A stretch of DNA of 64,000 nucleotides from Pectinophora gossypiella (GCF_024362695.1 NC_065431.1:5834624-5898623), one strand, 5' to 3'. Shown: positions 21,545 to 35,310, numbered from the stretch's first letter. Notes: generated by a model not told the origin, from the letters alone. Program-made: numbers and translations.

Positions 21545-22848
21545 TGTAACGAAGCATTTCGGACCAACGAGCCTTGTAGCGACATCTTGTGGTTTCTGGC
21601 GATATAATGTTGTTTCACAGAACACAGATGGCGCTGCAGGGTTATCGATGGGCCCGAATATTTTTAATTATTTTATTTTCTTCAAAATTTGGTATATTAA
21701 ATTATCTGCAACATTTATTTAAAGATTTAGTTTTGGATTAGTTTTGATCAAACAAGTCGATCGATTGTTGTCGTTGATTCGGCGAATTTATGGTTTGGTA
21801 GATTTTTTCTAGTTTGGCAACTTTGTTCGTGGTTCTTGTGTCAGACTGACAGCTGGCTGAGCTGAGAGACAGGTTATGGAAAGTGGGGACGTCGCGAGAG
21901 CGCCGGAGACTCCACTGCCGTAACAATAATGTGGGCAAATTAAAAGCCACGATTTATCGGCGACATCAAGAGCCGATGTCTCGATTTAAATAAACAACTT
22001 AACCGAGATGGTGAGTCCTCGCAATTCTTCGTGCATATTTTTGCACCAACTTTGTGATAACCTCGAGGTCCTTGTTTTCAGCAACATCACTGAAATCCCA
22101 TCGCCTAAGGTCCAGTGGGTGGGTTTAGGTTTCATCCGAGCGATGCCCAACTATCCCGGATGAACCTGTAAGTTATTTTCTTTGTTTTACACTCGTGAGT
22201 TGCCTTGCCACGCTGTCAGCTGAACCACATGCTAATCATTGCCATTCCTTGTTGCAGATGGGGTTTTTGTTTTCTTTAAGTTTTAACGTTTTAATTTTCG
22301 AACGTTTTGCAAGTTTTAATCTAAGAAGAAGTTTATGATTGGATCAGACTATTTCAACAAATTTTGTGAATGAAGATTGCTACTGTTTTCTTCTGCGTTT
22401 GCAAGTTATTTCAAGCTTCATTTCGGCGGAGCTTGCCTTGGTTGTTTGCACGTCGAAGCTTTCCTTTGTGCGGCGCGCATGTGGATGTGCCGTGCCTCTC
22501 CTTTTGTCAACACACCGGATAAGGCCCGGTGAAGGTCTGCGAGGTTGACCGGTGGACGTGCAGCCCGCCAGCTGCGTAACAGTTGGCCCGCTGCGCCGCC
22601 ATCGTCCAGCACGCCCTGGCCTGAGCCGGCCTCAACTCATCACCTGTACGGTATTCCGGAACGCCTCAGGTAGGCCTGATAGTCGGAGGTCCTCGAGTAA
22701 GTGAGGTGCCTACTAGGAGGACGGACGATAGTATTTTAAAAATAGTGATATCTTATGGTCATGTCACAAAGTGATACTTTACCTAACGGCCCACATCTCT
22801 TTAATTGAATTCCATTCTATTGGAATTATAGAAAAGATTTCTGTTTCA
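21545..22848 (+). repeat. 5' LTR, 1304 bp
   Basis: Closely similar to the 3' LTR over about 1165 bases with small indels. The last 138 bases (22711-22848) are much shorter than, and diverged from, the matching part of the 3' LTR. Confidence 0.85.
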
Positions 22849-22870
22849 GTGGCGCCCTTCTTGGTGAAAT
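22849..22870 (+). promoter_or_regulatory. Primer-binding site candidate
   Basis: tggcgcccttcttgg begins one base past the LTR; TGGCGCCC is a common tRNA primer complement start. The tRNA cannot be assigned safely. Confidence 0.6.
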
Positions 22871-23896
22871 TGTCGCTCTGTACAACCATTTAGAATATAA
22901 GTGGTGTTGGCATAAACTTTAAGAAATTTTTTTGTGAAAACAGTGTATTTTTTAATAAAAAAGTGATGGGATTTTGTGTGAATTGTTTGTGTTTTGTTTG
23001 CATCTTAGGTTAAGTTGTGTTTGTCTTAGTATAAGTAAGGTTCTAGGCCTCCTACAGAGACCTAACCTAAATACTTATTTTATTGCAATAAGTTTAACCC
23101 AATTCTAGGGCTTATTGTCAATTTTTATTACTACATTTGTGTTTTGTTATCATTTTATAAAAATAAACCATTTAGTATGAATAACAGGTTAAAAACAATT
23201 ATTAACATAATTTGATGCTAACTAGCAAATATTTATTATCAGTATTGAGTTTTTTTGTAACAATTTGGACAAATAATATCCACATAGTACTGCATTTTGA
23301 GATTTTCCAACAATCGAATTTTGAAAACATAATTGAATTAAAAAACAAAAGTTTTACAATTAAAAAACAATTATAAATTACTTTCTAGTTTTTTTAATTA
23401 CATTTATAACAGGACATTGGTTTGCAATTGGAATTTTGTGACTTAGTTTCATCATCATACTTACTGACAGTTGTGCCGCTGCTAGGCAAACATTTTGCTT
23501 ATTTGTTTTTTGGAAATAATTTTATAGAACTGTCTGTCAATAACAATTTAATTGAGAAATATTTAGTAGTCAACTTGCTTTACAATCTTTATATATTCAC
23601 AACATATTACAACTTGATAATAACAATTAAAAGTAAACATAACCTTCAACAAACAAAAAATTTAATTAAAAACACTGTTGTTTCTTTCATTATTTTGAAA
23701 GTTAATTACAGGAATAAACTAAGTATTGATGTTGTGTGATAATTACAGTTATTTGGTTTATATTTAATGAAAGTTTTGTACATATTGTATAGAGAGTAAG
23801 TTTTGGAGGCAGACAGGTACATTTTGAAACATAGATTTACTTCAGTTAACTTCAAACCTCTTTTCAAACTTGAGATTATAGCTCCAGAACACAACC
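22871..23896 (+). other. AT-rich leader of the LTR element
   Basis: About 1 kb of AT-rich DNA with only short spurious frames. It probably serves as untranslated leader or packaging region. Confidence 0.45.
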
Positions 23897-24325
23897 ATGG
23901 ATGTCCAAACTGTTTGTTTACAATCACTGCTCTGTGATGAGTTGGTTTATGGAGTGAGTATTCGTGCTGAAGCACCAGCTGATACTGTTCTCAAAATGAA
24001 GAAACAGCTTAGGGAGTTGATCACTGGTTTCTCTCCGGATGAAATACTGGACGATGAGCGGAAGCCACAGGCCGAATTCCCAATTATCACCGAAAAGCTG
24101 AAGGAGCTGCAGGCAAACATTGATACTGCAGTGAAGTCTAGGGAACGTCATCACCTTATGCGTGCTAGGGCTTTGTATAATCATCTTCATCACCGTCTTG
24201 AGCGTGTAGTAAGCACGGAGTCTGTCGATAGGGACATCCAATCGAAGCAGATTGGGAATCTTAAAGCTTGCAGTCACTCATTGGAGAATTTTTCCTTTTC
24301 ATGGTTAGCATTCAATAACATTTAG
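23897..24325 (+). CDS. Gag-like protein of the LTR element, 142 aa
   Basis: The ATG at 23897 opens MDVQTVCLQSLLCDELVYGV, then EAPADTVLKMKKQLREL and a helical middle (EFPIITEKLKELQANIDTAV). The order DELVYE-like motif, amphipathic helix, then helix resembles N-terminal Gag domains of insect LTR elements. No CCHC knuckle follows and the frame stops at 24325, so Gag is short. Its likely role is to form particles for the non-autonomous element. GC content is higher than in the flanks. Confidence 0.6.
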   Translation: MDVQTVCLQSLLCDELVYGVSIRAEAPADTVLKMKKQLRELITGFSPDEILDDERKPQAEFPIITEKLKELQANIDTAVKSRERHHLMRARALYNHLHHRLERVVSTESVDRDIQSKQIGNLKACSHSLENFSFSWLAFNNI

Positions 24326-25153
24326 AAAAATTTTGGGGTTACTTGTGTCATTAGGACCTAGTAACATCCTATTTATAACAAACACATATCTTTTTATGTA
24401 GTTAAACACTATTAATTAGTCTTTTGATTTAAAATAACTAGGTACATTTACCATTAGATGTTTTATGTTTGTTTATGTTTAATGTTTATTTTTAATGTGT
24501 TTATGGTGCGCTGATAAGGCCCATACACACTGGCGTCTGCAACGCAGCGTTTTTATGAACGCTCAACTTAGCGTTTTTATGTTTTTTTGTTTAGGCGGTT
24601 ATAGCCAACTATTTGATATAGTTTTCATGTTGCTCGTGATAACATTTTTTAGGCTTTATAGTAGCCATTTATTAGAAATTCATTTAAATAGGAAACCTCA
24701 TTAGGTTGACTATTTTTTTTGTTTTTCGCCGGAGCGGGTAGTGACTCCTTAAATAAGCCTCTAGCAACTGTTGTTTTGTTTTTTGTCTTTGTCTTTAGAA
24801 TTGGGGTATCGAGTGACACTATGAGAGTCGTCAGCTCAACAGGGGTATGAATGTGGGTAACATCCAGTGAAATGGATACTGGGTGCTACTATATGAAAGA
24901 AGTGAAAGGTGATCAATGAATGGTGATGAATAACAGGTCGGGGTAATTGTTGTGCTTAGGGTTGTGCTGTTTATATGTTTGTGTTGTGCTTCGTTACGTT
25001 TTTTTTTTATAAATTGTTTAGTTGTCTTGTCTTTTGTGGCAGATTTTTTTTTTAAATCGTTAAAATTTAGACTGGTTGTGCGCTCCAGGCTCTATGGCTG
25101 AGGGCAGCCGTGTTTCTCACCCAGTTCGAAACCTCTCGTGGGTAGGGGGGTAT
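24326..25153 (+). other. 3' interior of the LTR element
   Basis: Non-coding with no pol motifs. The polypurine tract lies at about 25139-25150. Confidence 0.55.
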
Positions 25154-26684
25154 TGTAACGAAGCATTTCGGACCAACGAGCCTTGTAGCGACATCTTGTG
25201 GTTTCTGGCGATATATCGTTGTTTTATATTTTACCAGCAGGAAATCACAGATGGCGCTGCAGGGTTATCGATGGGCCCGAACATTTTAATAATTTTTTTT
25301 TTTTCTTCAAAATTTGGTATATTAAATTATCTGCAACATTTATTTAAAGATTTATTTTGGATTAATTTTGATCAAACAAGTCGATCGATTGTTGTCGTTG
25401 ATTCGGCGAATTTATGGTTTGGTAGATTTTTTCTAGTTTGGCAACTTTGTTCGTGGTTCTTGTGTCAGACTGACAGCGGGCTGAGCTGAGAGACAGGTTA
25501 TGGAAAGTGGGGACGTCGCGAGAGCGCCGGAGACTCCACTGCCGTAACAATAATGTGGGCAAATTAAAAGCCACGATTTATCGGCGACATCAAGAGCCGA
25601 TGTCTCGATTTAAATAAACAACTTAACCGAGATGGTGAGTCCTCGCAATTCTTCGTGCATATTTTTGCACCAACTTTGTGATAACCTCGAGGTCCTTGTT
25701 TTCAGCAACTTCACTGAAATCCCATCGCCTAAGGTCCAGTGGGTGGGATTAGGTTTCATCCGAGCGATGCCCAACTATCCCGGATGAACCTGTAAGTTAT
25801 TTTCTTTGTTTTACACTCGTGAGTTGCATTGCCACGCTGTCAGCTGAACCACATGCTAATCATTGCCATTCCTTGTTGCAGATGGGGTTTTTGTTTTCTT
25901 TAAGTTTTAACGTTTTAAAGTTTTAACGTTTTTGCAAGTTTTAACGTCTAAAGTTTTGCTAGTTTAATGTAAGAAGAAGTTTATGATTGGATCAGATGAT
26001 TTCAACAATGTTTAGTGAATGAAGATTGCTACTGTTTTCTTCTGCGTTTGCAAGTTATTTCAAGCTTCATTTCGGCGGAGCTTGCCTTGGTTGTTTGCAC
26101 GTCGAAGCTTTCCTTTGTGCGGCGCGCATGTGGATGTGCCGTGCCTCTCCTTTTGTCAACACACCGGATAAGGCCCGGTGAAGGTCTGCGAGGTTGACCG
26201 GTGGACGTGCAGCCCGCCAGCTGCGTAACAGTTGGCCCGCTGCGCCGCCATCGTCCAGCACGCCCTGGCCTGAGCCGGCCTCAACTCATCACCTGTACGG
26301 TATTCCGGAACGCCTCAGGTAGGCCTGATAGTCGGAGGTCCTCGAGTAAGTGAGGTGCCTACAGGTGTACGGACAGTGTTTTTAAACATAGTGATATCCC
26401 ATGGTTGTTACGGAGTGACAATTAACCTGACGGACCAAAGCGCGACCTGTCTCCCTCCATAGGGTGTTCACCTACCTATGGTTGTACTTGTTAATTAAAT
26501 GTTATAAGAATATTCATTGTACGGATTCAAAGGGAGTTTTCTTTGTCTCATGCTCACCGGTCTATAACATCTAGCTGTGCCCTTCAGGTAAACACCACTT
26601 TATAAATTTCTGAAACATATCAGTATTTTAACACCTTTTCTATTCACCTACCTTGTCTATAGGTAGCAAAAGATTTCCGTTTCA
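25154..26684 (+). repeat. 3' LTR, 1531 bp
   Basis: Starts TGTAACGAAGC like the 5' LTR. Its final 324 bases (26361-26684) contain about 190 more bases than the 5' LTR, so the two ends are not simple duplicates. Confidence 0.85.
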
Positions 26685-29600
26685 TACTTTGGGAAAAAAT
26701 TTATGCAAATGTATTGACTATGAGTGGCAACGCTTAGAAAAGTGTATATTTGATCGATTCATGAAGGTTGGTGAAAGGAGTCGACAGCATCCTTAGGCGA
26801 AACTTACTACTTTGGGGTGAAATTTATGCAAATGTATTGACTATGAGTGGCAACGCTTAGAAAATTGTATATTTGATCGATTCATGAAGGTTGGTGAAAG
26901 GAGTCGACAGCATCCTTAGGCCAAACTTACTACTTTGGGTAAAACTTTATGCAAATGTATTGACTATGAGTGGCAACGCTTAGAAAACTGTGTATTTGAT
27001 CGATTCATGAAGGTTGGTGGAAGGAGTCGACAGCATTCTTAGGCGAAACTTACTACTTTGGGAAAAAATTATGCAAATGTATTGACTATGAGTGGCAACG
27101 CTTAGAAAAGTGTATATTTGATCGATTCATGAAGGTTGGTGAAAGGAGTCGACAGCATCCTTAGGCCAAACTTACTACTTTGGGGAAAAATTTATGCAAA
27201 TGTATTGACTATGAGTGGCAACGCTTAGAAAACTGTATATTTGATCGATTCATGAAGGTTGGTGAAAGGAGTCGACAGCATCCTTAGGCCAAACTTACTA
27301 CTTTGGGGTAAAATTTATGCAAATGTATTGACTATGAGTGGCAACGCTTAGAAAATTGTATATTTGATCGATTCATGAAGGTTGGTGAAAGGAGTCGACA
27401 GCATCCTTAGGCCAAACTTACTACTTTGGGGAAAAATTTATGCAAATGTATTGACTATGACTAGCAACGCTTAGAAAACTGTGTATTTGATCGATACATG
27501 AAGGTTGGTGAAAGGAGTCGACAGCATCCTTAGGCCAAACTTACTACTTTGAGGAAAACTTTATGCAAATGTATTGACTATGAGTGGCAACGCTTAGAAA
27601 ACTTTATATTTGACCGATTCATGAAGGTTGGTGAAAGGAGTCGACAGCATCCTTAAGCCAAACTTACTACTTTGAGGAAAAATTTATGCAAATGTATTGA
27701 CTATGAGTGGCAACGCTTAGGAAACTGTTTATTTGATCGATTCATGAAGGTTGGTGAAAGGAGTCGACAGCATCCTTAGGCCAAACTTACTACTTTGGGG
27801 TAAAATTTATGCAAATGTATTGTTTATGAGTGGCAACGCTTAGAAAACTGTATATTTGACCGATTCATGAAGGTTGGTGAAAGGAGTCGACAGCATTCTT
27901 AGGCGAAACTTACTACTTTGGGGTAAAATTTATGCAAATGTATTGACTATGAGTGGCAACGCTTAGAAAATTGTATATTTGATCGATTCATGAAGGTTGG
28001 TGAAAGGAGTCGACAGCATCCTTAGGCCAAACTTACTACTTTGGGGAAAAATTTATGCAAATGTATTGACTACGAGTGGCAACGCTTAGAAAACTGTATA
28101 TTTGACCGATTCATGAAGGTTGGTGAAAGGAGTCGACAGCATCCTTAAGCCAAACTTACTACTTTGAGGAAAAAATTATGCAAATGTATTGACTATGAGT
28201 GGCAACGCTTAGAAAACTGTATATTTGATCGATTCATGAAGGTTGTTGGAAGGAGTCGACAGCATCCTTAGGCGAAACTTACTACTTTGGGGTAAAATTT
28301 ATGCAAATGTATTGACTATGAGTGGCAACGCTTAGAAAATTGTATATTTGATCGATTCATGAAGGTTGGTGAAAGGAGTCGACAGCATCCTTAGGCCAAA
28401 CTTACTACTTTGGGGAAAAATTTATGCAAATGTATTGACTATGAGTGGCAACGCTTAGAAAATTGTATATTTGATCGATTCATGAAGGTTGTTGGAAGGA
28501 GTCGACAGCATTCTTAGGCGAAACTTACTACTTTGGAGTAAAATTTATGCAAATGTATTGACTATGAGTGGCAACGCTTAGAAAACTGTATATTTGACCG
28601 ATTCATGAAGGTTGGTGAAAGGAGTCGACAGCATTCTTAGGCGAAACTTACTACTTTGGAGTAAAATTTATGCAAATGTATTGACTATGAGTGGCAACGC
28701 TTAGAAAACTGTATATTTGACCGATTCATGAAGGTTGGTGAAAGGAGTCGACAGCATTCTTAGGCGAAACTTACTACTTTGGGGAAAACTTTATTCAAAT
28801 GTATTGACTATGAGTGGCAACGCTTAGAAATCAGTATATTTGATCGATTCATGAAGGTTGGTGAAAGGAGTCGACAGCATCCTTAGGCCAAACTTACTAC
28901 GTTGGGGTAAAATTTATGCAAATGTATTGACTATGAGTGGCAACGCTTAGGAAACTGTATATTTGACCGATTCATGAAGGTTGGTGAAAGGAGTCGACAG
29001 CATTCTTAGGCGAAACTTACTACTTTGGGGTAAAATTTATGCAAATGTATTGACTATGAGTGGCAACGCTTAGAAAATTGTATATTTGATCGATTCATGA
29101 AGGTTGGTGAAAGGAGTCGACAGCATCCTTAGGCCAAACTTACTACTTTGGGGAAAAATTTATGCAAATGTATTGACTACGAGTGGCAACGCTTAGAAAA
29201 CTGTATATTTGACCGATTCATGAAGGTTGGTGAAAGGAGTCGACAGCATTCTTAGGCGAAACTTACTACTTTGGGGTAAAATTTATGCAAATGTATTGAC
29301 TATGAGTGGCAACGCTTAGAAAATTGTATATTTGATCGATTCATGAAGGTTGGTGAAAGGAGTCGACAGCATCCTTAGGCCAAACTTACTACTTTGGGGA
29401 AAAAATTATGCAAATGTATTGACTATGAGTGGCAACGCTTAGAAAACTGTATATTTGATCGATTCATGAAGGTTGGTGAAAGGAGTCGACAGCATCCTTA
29501 GGCCAAACTTACTACTTTGAGGAAAACTTTATGCAAATGTATTGACTATGAGTGGCAACGCTTAGAAAACTGTATATTTGACCGATTCATGAAGGATGGT

Positions 29601-32600
29601 GAAAGGAGTCGACAGCATTCTTAGGCGAAACTTACTACTTTGGGGTAAAATTTATGCAAATGTATTGACTATGAGTGGCAACGCTTAAAAAACTGTTTAT
29701 TTGATCGATTCATGAAGGTTGGTGAAAGGAGTCGACAGCATTCTTAGGCGAAACTTACTACTTTGAGGAAAACTTTATGCAAATGTATTGACTATGAGTG
29801 GCAACGCTTAGAAAACTGTATATTTGACCGATTCATGAAGGTTGGTGAAAGGAGTCGACAGCATTCTTAGGCGAAACTTACTACTTTGGGGTAAAATTTA
29901 TGCAAATGTATTGACTATGAGTGGCAACGCTTAGAAAATTGTATATTTGATCGATTCATGAAGGTTGGTGAAAGGAGTCGACAGCATCCTTAGGCCAAAC
30001 TTACTACTTTGGGGAAAAATTTATGCAAATGTATTGACTATGAGTGGCAACGCTTAGAAAATTGTATATTTGATCGATTCATGAAGGTTGGTGAAAGGAG
30101 TCGACAGCATCCTTAGGCCAAACTTACTACTTTGGGAAAAATTTATGCAAATGTATTGACTATGAGTGGCAACGCTTAGAAAACTGTATATTTGACCGAT
30201 TCATGAAGGTTGGTGAAAGGAGTCGACAGCATCCTTAGGCCAAACTTACTACTTTGGGAAAAAATTTATGCAAATGTATTGACTATGAGTGGCAACGCTT
30301 AGAAAAGTGTATATTTGATCGATTCATGAAGGTTGTTGGAAGGAGTCGACAGCATCCTTAGGCGAAACTTACTACTTTGGGGTAAAATTTATGCAAATGT
30401 ATTGACTATGAGTGGCAACGCTTAGAAAATTGTATATTTGATCGATTCATGAAGGTTGGTGAAAGGAGTCGACAGCATCCTTAGGCCAAACTTACTACTT
30501 TGGGGAAAACTTTATGCAAATGTATTGACTATGAGTGGCAACGCTTAGAAAACTGTGTATTTGATCGATACATGAAGGTTGTTGGAAGGAGTCGACAGCA
30601 TTCTTAGGCGAAACTTACTACTTTGGGAAAAAATTTATGCAAATGTATTGACTATGAGTGGCAACGCTTAGAAAAGTGTATATTTGATCGATTCATGAAG
30701 GTTGTTGAAAGGAGTCGACAGCATCCTTAGGCCAAACTTACTACTTTGGGGAAAAATTTATGCAAATGTATTGACTATGAGTGGCAACGCTTAGAAAACT
30801 GTATATTTGATCGATTCATGAAGGTTGGTGAAAGGAGTCGACAGCATCCTTAGGCCAAACTTACTACTTTGGGGTAAAATTTATGCAAATGTATTGACTA
30901 TGAGTGGCAACGCTTAGAAAATTGTATATTTGATCGATTCATGAAGGTTGGTGAAAGGAGTCGACAGCATCCTTAGGCCAAACTTACTACTTTGGGGAAA
31001 AATTTATGCAAATGTATTGACTATGAAAGGCAACGCTTAGAAAACTGTATATTTGACCGATTCATGAAGGTTGGTGAAAGGAGTCGACAGCATCCTTAGG
31101 CCAAACTTACTACTTTGGGGAAAAATTTATGCAAATGTATTGACTATGAGTGGCAACGCTTAGAAAACTGTATATTTGATCGATTCATGAAGGTTGGTGA
31201 AAGGAGTCGACAGCATCCTTAGGCCAAACTTACTACTTTGGGGAAAAATTTATGCAAATGTATTGACTATGAGTGGCAACGCTTAGAAAACTGTATATTT
31301 GACCGATTCATGAAGGTTGGTGAAAGGAGTCGACAGCATCCTTAGGCCAAACTTACTACTTTGAGGAAAAATTTATGCAAATGTATTGACTATGAGTGGC
31401 AACGCTTAGAAAACTGTATATTTGACCGATTCATGAAGGTTGGTGAAAGGAGTCGACAGCATTCTTAGGCGAAACTTACTACTTTGGGGTAAAATTTATG
31501 CAAATGTATTGACTATGAGTGGCAACGCTTAGAAAATTGTATATTTGATCGATTCATGAAGGTTGGTGAAAGGAGTCGACAGCATCCTTAGGCCAAACTT
31601 ACTACTTTGGGGAAAAATTTATACAAATGTATTGACTTTGAGTGGCAACGCTTAGAAAACTGTATATTTGACCGATTCATGAAAGTTGGTGAAAGGAGTC
31701 GACAGCATCCTTAGGCCAAACTTACTACTTTGGGAAAAAATTTATGCAAATGTATTGACTATGAGTGGCAACGCTTAGAAAACTGTATATTTGATCGATT
31801 CATGAAGGTTGGTGAAAGGAGTCGACAGCATCCTTAGGCCAAACTTACTACTTTGGGGAAAAATTTATGCAAATGTATTGACTACGAGTGGCAACGCTTA
31901 GAAAACTGTATATTTGACCGATTCATGAAAGTTGGTGAAAGGAGTCGACAGCATCCTTAGGCCAAACTTACTACTTTGGGAAAAAATTTATGCAAATGTA
32001 TTGACTATGAGTGGCAACGCTTAGAAAACTGTATATTTGATCGATTCATGAAGGTTGTTGGAAGGAGTCGACAGCATTCTTAGGCGAAACTTACTACTTT
32101 GGGGTAAAATTTATGCAAATGTATTGACTATGAGTGGCAACGCTTAGAAAATTGTATATTTGATCGATTCATGAAGGTTGGTGAAAGGAGTCGACAGCAT
32201 CCTTAGGCCAAACTTACTACTTTGGGGAAAAATTTATGCAAATGTATTGACTATGAGTGGCAACGCTTAGAAAACTGTATATTTGATCGATACATGAAGG
32301 TTGTTGGAAGGAGTCGACAGCATTCTTAGGCGAAACTTACTACTTTGGGAAAAATTTATGCAAATGTATTGACTATGAGTGGCAACGCTTAGAAAACTGT
32401 ATATTTGATCGATTCATGAAGGTTGGTGAAAGGAGTCGACAGCATCCTTAGGCCAAACTTACTACTTTGGGGAAAAATTTATGCAAATGTATTGACTATG
32501 AGTGGCAACGCTTAGAAAACTGTATATTTGATCGATTCATGAAGGTTGGTGAAAGGAGTCGACAGCATCCTTAGGCCAAACTTACTACTTTGGGGAAAAA

Positions 32601-35310
32601 TTTATGCAAATGTATTGACTATGAGTGGCAACGCTTAGAAAACTGTATATTTGATCGATTAATGAAGGTTGGTGAAAGGAGTCGACAGCATCCTTAGGCC
32701 AAACTTACTACTTTGGGGAAAAATTTATGCAAATGTATTGACTATGAGTGGCAACGCTTAGAAAACTGTATATTTGATCGATTCATGAAGGTTGGTGAAA
32801 GGAGTCGACAGCATCCTTAGGCCAAACTTACTACTTTGGGGAAAAATTTATGCAAATGTATTGACTATGAGTGGCAACGCTTAGAAAACTGTATATTTGA
32901 CCGATTCATGAAGGTTGGTGAAAGGAGTCGACAGCATTCTTAGGCGAAACTTACTACTTTGGGGAAAAATTTATGCAAATGTATTGACTATGAGTGGCAA
33001 CGCTTAGAAAACTGTATATTTGATCGATTCATGAAGGTTGGTGAAAGGAGTCGACAGCATCCTTAGGCCAAACTTACTACTTTGGGGAAAAAATTATGCA
33101 AATGTATTGACTATGAGTGGCAACGCTTAGAAAACTGTATATTTGACCGATTCATGAAGGTTGGTGAAAGGAGTCGACAGCATCCTTAGGCCAAACTTAC
33201 TACTTTGGGGAAAACTTTATGCAAATGTATTGACTATGAGTGGCAACGCTTAGAAAACTGTATATTTGACCGATTCATGAAGGTTGGTGAAAGGAGTCGA
33301 CAGCATCCTTAGGCCAAACTTACTACTTTGGGGAAAAATTTATGCAAATGTATTGACTATGAGTGGCAACGCTTAGAAAACTGTATATTTGACCGATTCA
33401 TGAAGGTTGGTGAAAGGAGTCGACAGCATCCTTAGGCCAAACTTACTACTTTGGGGAAAAAATTATGCAAATGTATTGACTATGAGTGGCAACGCTTAGA
33501 AAACTGTATATTTGACCGATTCATGAAGGTTGGTGAAAGGAGTCGACAGCATTCTTAGGCCAAACTTACTACTTTGGGGAAAAATTTATGCAAATGTATT
33601 GACTATGAGTGGCAACGCTTAGAAAACTGTATATTTGATCGATTCATGAAGGTTGTTGGAAGGAGTCGACAGCATTCTTAGGCGAAACTTACTACTTTGG
33701 GGAAAAATTTATGCAAATGTATTGACTATGAGTGGCAACGCTTAGAAAACTGTATATTTGACCGATTCATGAAGGTTGGTGAAAGGAGTCGACAGCATTC
33801 TTAGGCGAAACTTACTACTTTGGGGTAAAATTTATGCAAATGTATTGACTATGAGTGGCAACGCTTAGAAAATTGTATATTTGGTCGATTCATGAAGGTT
33901 GGTGAAAGGAGTCGACAGCATCCTTAGGCCAAACTTACTACTTTGGGGAAAAATTTATGCAAATGTATTGACTATGAGTGGCAACGCTTAGAAAACTGTA
34001 TATTTGACCGATTCATGAAGGTTGGTGAAAGGAGTCGACAGCATTCTTAGGCGAAACTTACTACTTTGGGATAAAATTTATGCAAATGTATTGACTATGA
34101 GTGGCAAAGCTTAGAAAACTGTATATTTGATCGATACATGAAGGTTGTTGGAAGGAGTCGACAGCATCCTTAGGCGAAACTTACTACTTTGGGGTAAAAT
34201 TTATGCAAATGTATTGACTATGAGTGGCAACGCTTAGAAAATTGTATATTTGATCGATTCATGAAGGTTGGTGAAAGGAGTCGACAGCATCCTTAGGCCA
34301 AACTTACTACTTTGGGGAAAAATTTATGCAAATGTATTGACTATGAGTGGCAACGCTTAGAAAACTGTATATTTGATCGATTCATGAAGGTTGGTGAAAG
34401 GAGTCGACAGCATTCTTAGGCGAAACTTACTACTTTGGGGTAAAATTTATGCAAATGTATTGACTATGAGTGGCAACGCTTAGAAAACTGTATATTTGAT
34501 CGATTCATGAAGGTTGGTGGAAGGAGTCGACAGCATTCTTAGGCGAAACTTACTACTTTGGGGTAAAATTTATGCAAATGTATTGACTATGAGTGGCAAC
34601 GCTTAGAAAATTGTATATTTGATCGATTCATGAAGGTTGTTGGAAGGAGTCGACAGCATTCTTAGGCCAAACTTACTACTTAAGGGTAAAATTTATGCAA
34701 ATGTATTGACTATGAGTGGCAACGCTTAGAAAACTGTATATTAGATCGATTCATGAAGGTTGTTGGAAGGAGTCGACAGCATTCTCAGGCGAAACTACTT
34801 TGGGGTAAAATTTATGCAAATGTATTGACTATGAGTGGCAACGCTTAGAAAACTGTATATTTGACCGATTCATGAAGGTTGTTGGAAGGAGTCGACAGCA
34901 TTCTTAGGCGAAACTTACTACTTTGGGGTAAAATTTATGCAAATGTATTGACTATGAGTGGCAACGCTTAGAAAACTGTATATTTGGTCGATTCATGATG
35001 GTTGGCTAAAGGAGTCGACAGCATCCTTAGGTCAAACTTACTACTTGGGGATAAAAATGGTGCAGATGTATTGACTATGAGTAGCAACGCTTAGAAAACT
35101 GTATATTTGATCGATTCATGAAGGTTGGTGAAAGGAGACGACAGCATTCTTAGGCCAAACTTACTACTTGGGGATGAAAATGGTGCAGACGTATTGACTT
35201 TGCGTAGCAACTCTTAGAAAACTGTATATTTGATCGATTCATGAAGGTTGTTGGAAAGAGTCGACAGCATTCTTAAGCGAAACTTACTACTTTGTGGTAA
35301 AATTTTTACG
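26685..35310 (+). repeat. 123-bp satellite, right block, about 70 copies
   Basis: Continues the left block in the same orientation and register across the LTR insertion. Variants co-vary: ttcttaggcgaaac with ggggtaaaa; tccttaggccaaac with ggggaaaaa; gaccg against gatcg; ggttggtgaaa against ggttgttggaa. Units at the right edge (34990-35310) are more diverged. Each unit has an ATGCAAAT octamer and a 41-codon frame with a single TAG. Confidence 0.97.

Larger units (their letters stand above)
21545..26684 (+). mobile_element. Non-autonomous LTR retrotransposon with Gag-like ORF only
   Basis: LTRs at 21545-22848 and 25154-26684, both starting TGTAACGAAGC and ending TTTCA. The satellite bases TACT flank both sides (21541-21544, 26685-26688), a 4-bp target duplication. 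A primer-binding-like tggcgccc starts at 22850. A purine tract (gggtagggggg) precedes the 3' LTR. The 2.3-kb interior has one Gag-like ORF and no protease, reverse transcriptase or integrase. This fits a TR-GAG-type element moved by another element's enzymes. Confidence 0.88.

Noticed and set aside
21738..21950. 70-aa minus-strand frame, repeated at 25362-25574
   Set aside because: Lies inside both LTRs. Its repetition reflects LTR duplication, not a gene.
23422..23739. 105-aa frame in the LTR element interior
   Set aside because: Very AT-rich, low-complexity peptide (Ile/Asn/Leu) and no Gag or Pol motif.
20287..35310. CRISPR-like array
   Set aside because: Regular repeats but no variable spacers: the whole 123-bp unit is conserved, so this is a eukaryotic satellite.
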